A stretch of DNA of 6,639 bases from contig JASLIR010000349.1 in NCBI GenBank assembly GCA_030152125.1, positions 1 to 6,639 of the forward strand, given 5' to 3'. The notes under the pieces are model-generated. The model saw nothing but the letters and a program-made list of their open reading frames with translations, was not told the DNA's origin and ran no database searches. Below, in pieces: positions 6,171 through 6,639 of this stretch (positions are counted from its first letter, which is position 1; each line of letters opens with the position of its first letter). This DNA comes from Alkanindiges sp. GTDB taxonomy: Bacteria; Pseudomonadota; Gammaproteobacteria; Pseudomonadales; Moraxellaceae. A program made the translations under genes and the position numbers.

Positions 6171-6190
6171 TGACGCCTGCGCTGGTGTCA
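6171..6190 (+). promoter_or_regulatory. Hairpin in the thyA leader
   Basis: TGACGCC (6171-6177) pairs with GGTGTCA (6184-6190), with one G-U pair, around a 6-nt loop. It ends 13 nt before the weak ribosome site (GAG, 6204-6206) of thyA. No T-run follows, so it is not a terminator. Its role, if any, is unknown. Confidence 0.35.
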
Positions 6191-6211
6191 CTGCATTACG
6201 GTTGAGCTGCC

Positions 6212-6639
6212 ATGAAACAATATCTGGATTTTTTACAACTGGTTTTAGAACAGGGTGGCGAAAAATCAGACCGTACAGGCACCGGCACACGTTCGGTGTT
6301 TGGTCACCAGATGCGTTTTGACCTCAACAAGGGCTTTCCCATCCTCACCACCAAACGCGTGCATTTCCGCTCCATTGCCATCGAGCTACTGTGGTTTTTA
6401 AGCGGCAATACCAATGTGCAGTATTTGCAGGACAACAAGGTCAGCATCTGGGATGAATGGGCTACGGCGCCACAAACTGCCCGCTTTGGCCGCCCAGCCG
6501 GTGAACTGGGGCCGGTGTATGGTCACCAGTGGCGTAACTTTGCTGCCAGCCAGAATGCTGATGGCAGTTATGCGCAGGATGGTTTTGACCAGATTAGCTG
6601 GCTGATCAACGAAATTAAAACCAACCCGAATTCACGCCG
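6212..6639 (+). CDS. thyA: ThyA thymidylate synthase, N-terminal part cut by the window edge
   Basis: The first 142 codons of thymidylate synthase are present; the frame is still open at the end of the window. The enzyme converts dUMP to dTMP using 5,10-methylenetetrahydrofolate in the cytoplasm. The start [16 protein letters not shown] matches the family, followed by the phosphate-binding loop [18 protein letters not shown] (19-36, with Arg21), [11 protein letters not shown] (45-55), [11 protein letters not shown] (59-68, Glu59), SIWDEW (78-83) and [11 protein letters not shown] (100-110). The segment after WDEWAT (84-98) is longer than in E. coli but looks like Acinetobacter ThyA as I recall, so it is not an insertion of concern. 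The catalytic Cys (PCH motif) lies beyond the window. ATG 6212 is preceded by a weak GAG at 6204-6206. Confidence 0.96.
   Translation, partial: MKQYLDFLQLVLEQGGEKSDRTGTGTRSVFGHQMRFDLNKGFPILTTKRVHFRSIAIELLWFLSGNTNVQYLQDNKVSIWDEWATAPQTARFGRPAGELGPVYGHQWRNFAASQNADGSYAQDGFDQISWLINEIKTNPNSR

Noticed and set aside
6461..6505. Extra residues in ThyA after WDEWAT compared with E. coli
   Set aside because: The same longer segment occurs in Acinetobacter ThyA as I remember it, so it is a lineage trait, not a disruption.

Overview
The window looks like ordinary chromosome from a gammaproteobacterium of the family Moraxellaceae, related to Acinetobacter but by eye less AT-rich than that genus. This placement rests on remembered family sequences, not a search. 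MetX, MetW, Lgt and ThyA all read like their Acinetobacter counterparts. One example is the ThyA segment after IWDEWAT (residues 84-98), which is longer than in E. coli and matches what I recall from Acinetobacter. The order metX-metW-(small exported protein)-rdgB also recalls the Pseudomonas/Acinetobacter arrangement. I see no mobile element, CRISPR array, tRNA or rRNA.

Layout: 1-244 is a non-coding leader with a TATAAT box and two hairpins. 245-2656 is a tightly packed plus-strand operon: metX and metW overlap by 11 nt, and metW and a periplasmic Sel1-repeat protein overlap by ATGA. It ends at an intrinsic terminator (2677-2699). rdgB follows (2785-3420). Then comes a gap of about 170 bp and a small secreted lipoprotein with a discoidin-like domain (3591-4172), the least familiar gene here. 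A terminator (4203-4230) separates it from a convergent minus-strand NRDE/TANGO2-family gene (4263-5096). An 85-bp divergent spacer leads to lgt on the plus strand (5182-6066), followed by a strong terminator and the first 142 codons of thyA (6212 to the window edge).

How the genes work together: MetX activates homoserine for methionine synthesis. In this lineage it probably uses succinyl-CoA and depends on MetW, which fits the gene overlap. RdgB cleans non-canonical purine triphosphates from the nucleotide pool, and ThyA makes dTMP. Lgt attaches diacylglycerol to prolipoproteins and would be the enzyme that processes the lipoprotein encoded at 3591. The Sel1 protein and the NRDE protein have no assigned role.

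Most of the window is conserved housekeeping. The points worth a second look are a 10-bp tandem duplication that copies a -10-like box upstream of lgt, an in-frame 15-bp duplication at the start of metX, the structured metX leader, and the apparently accessory discoidin-like lipoprotein.
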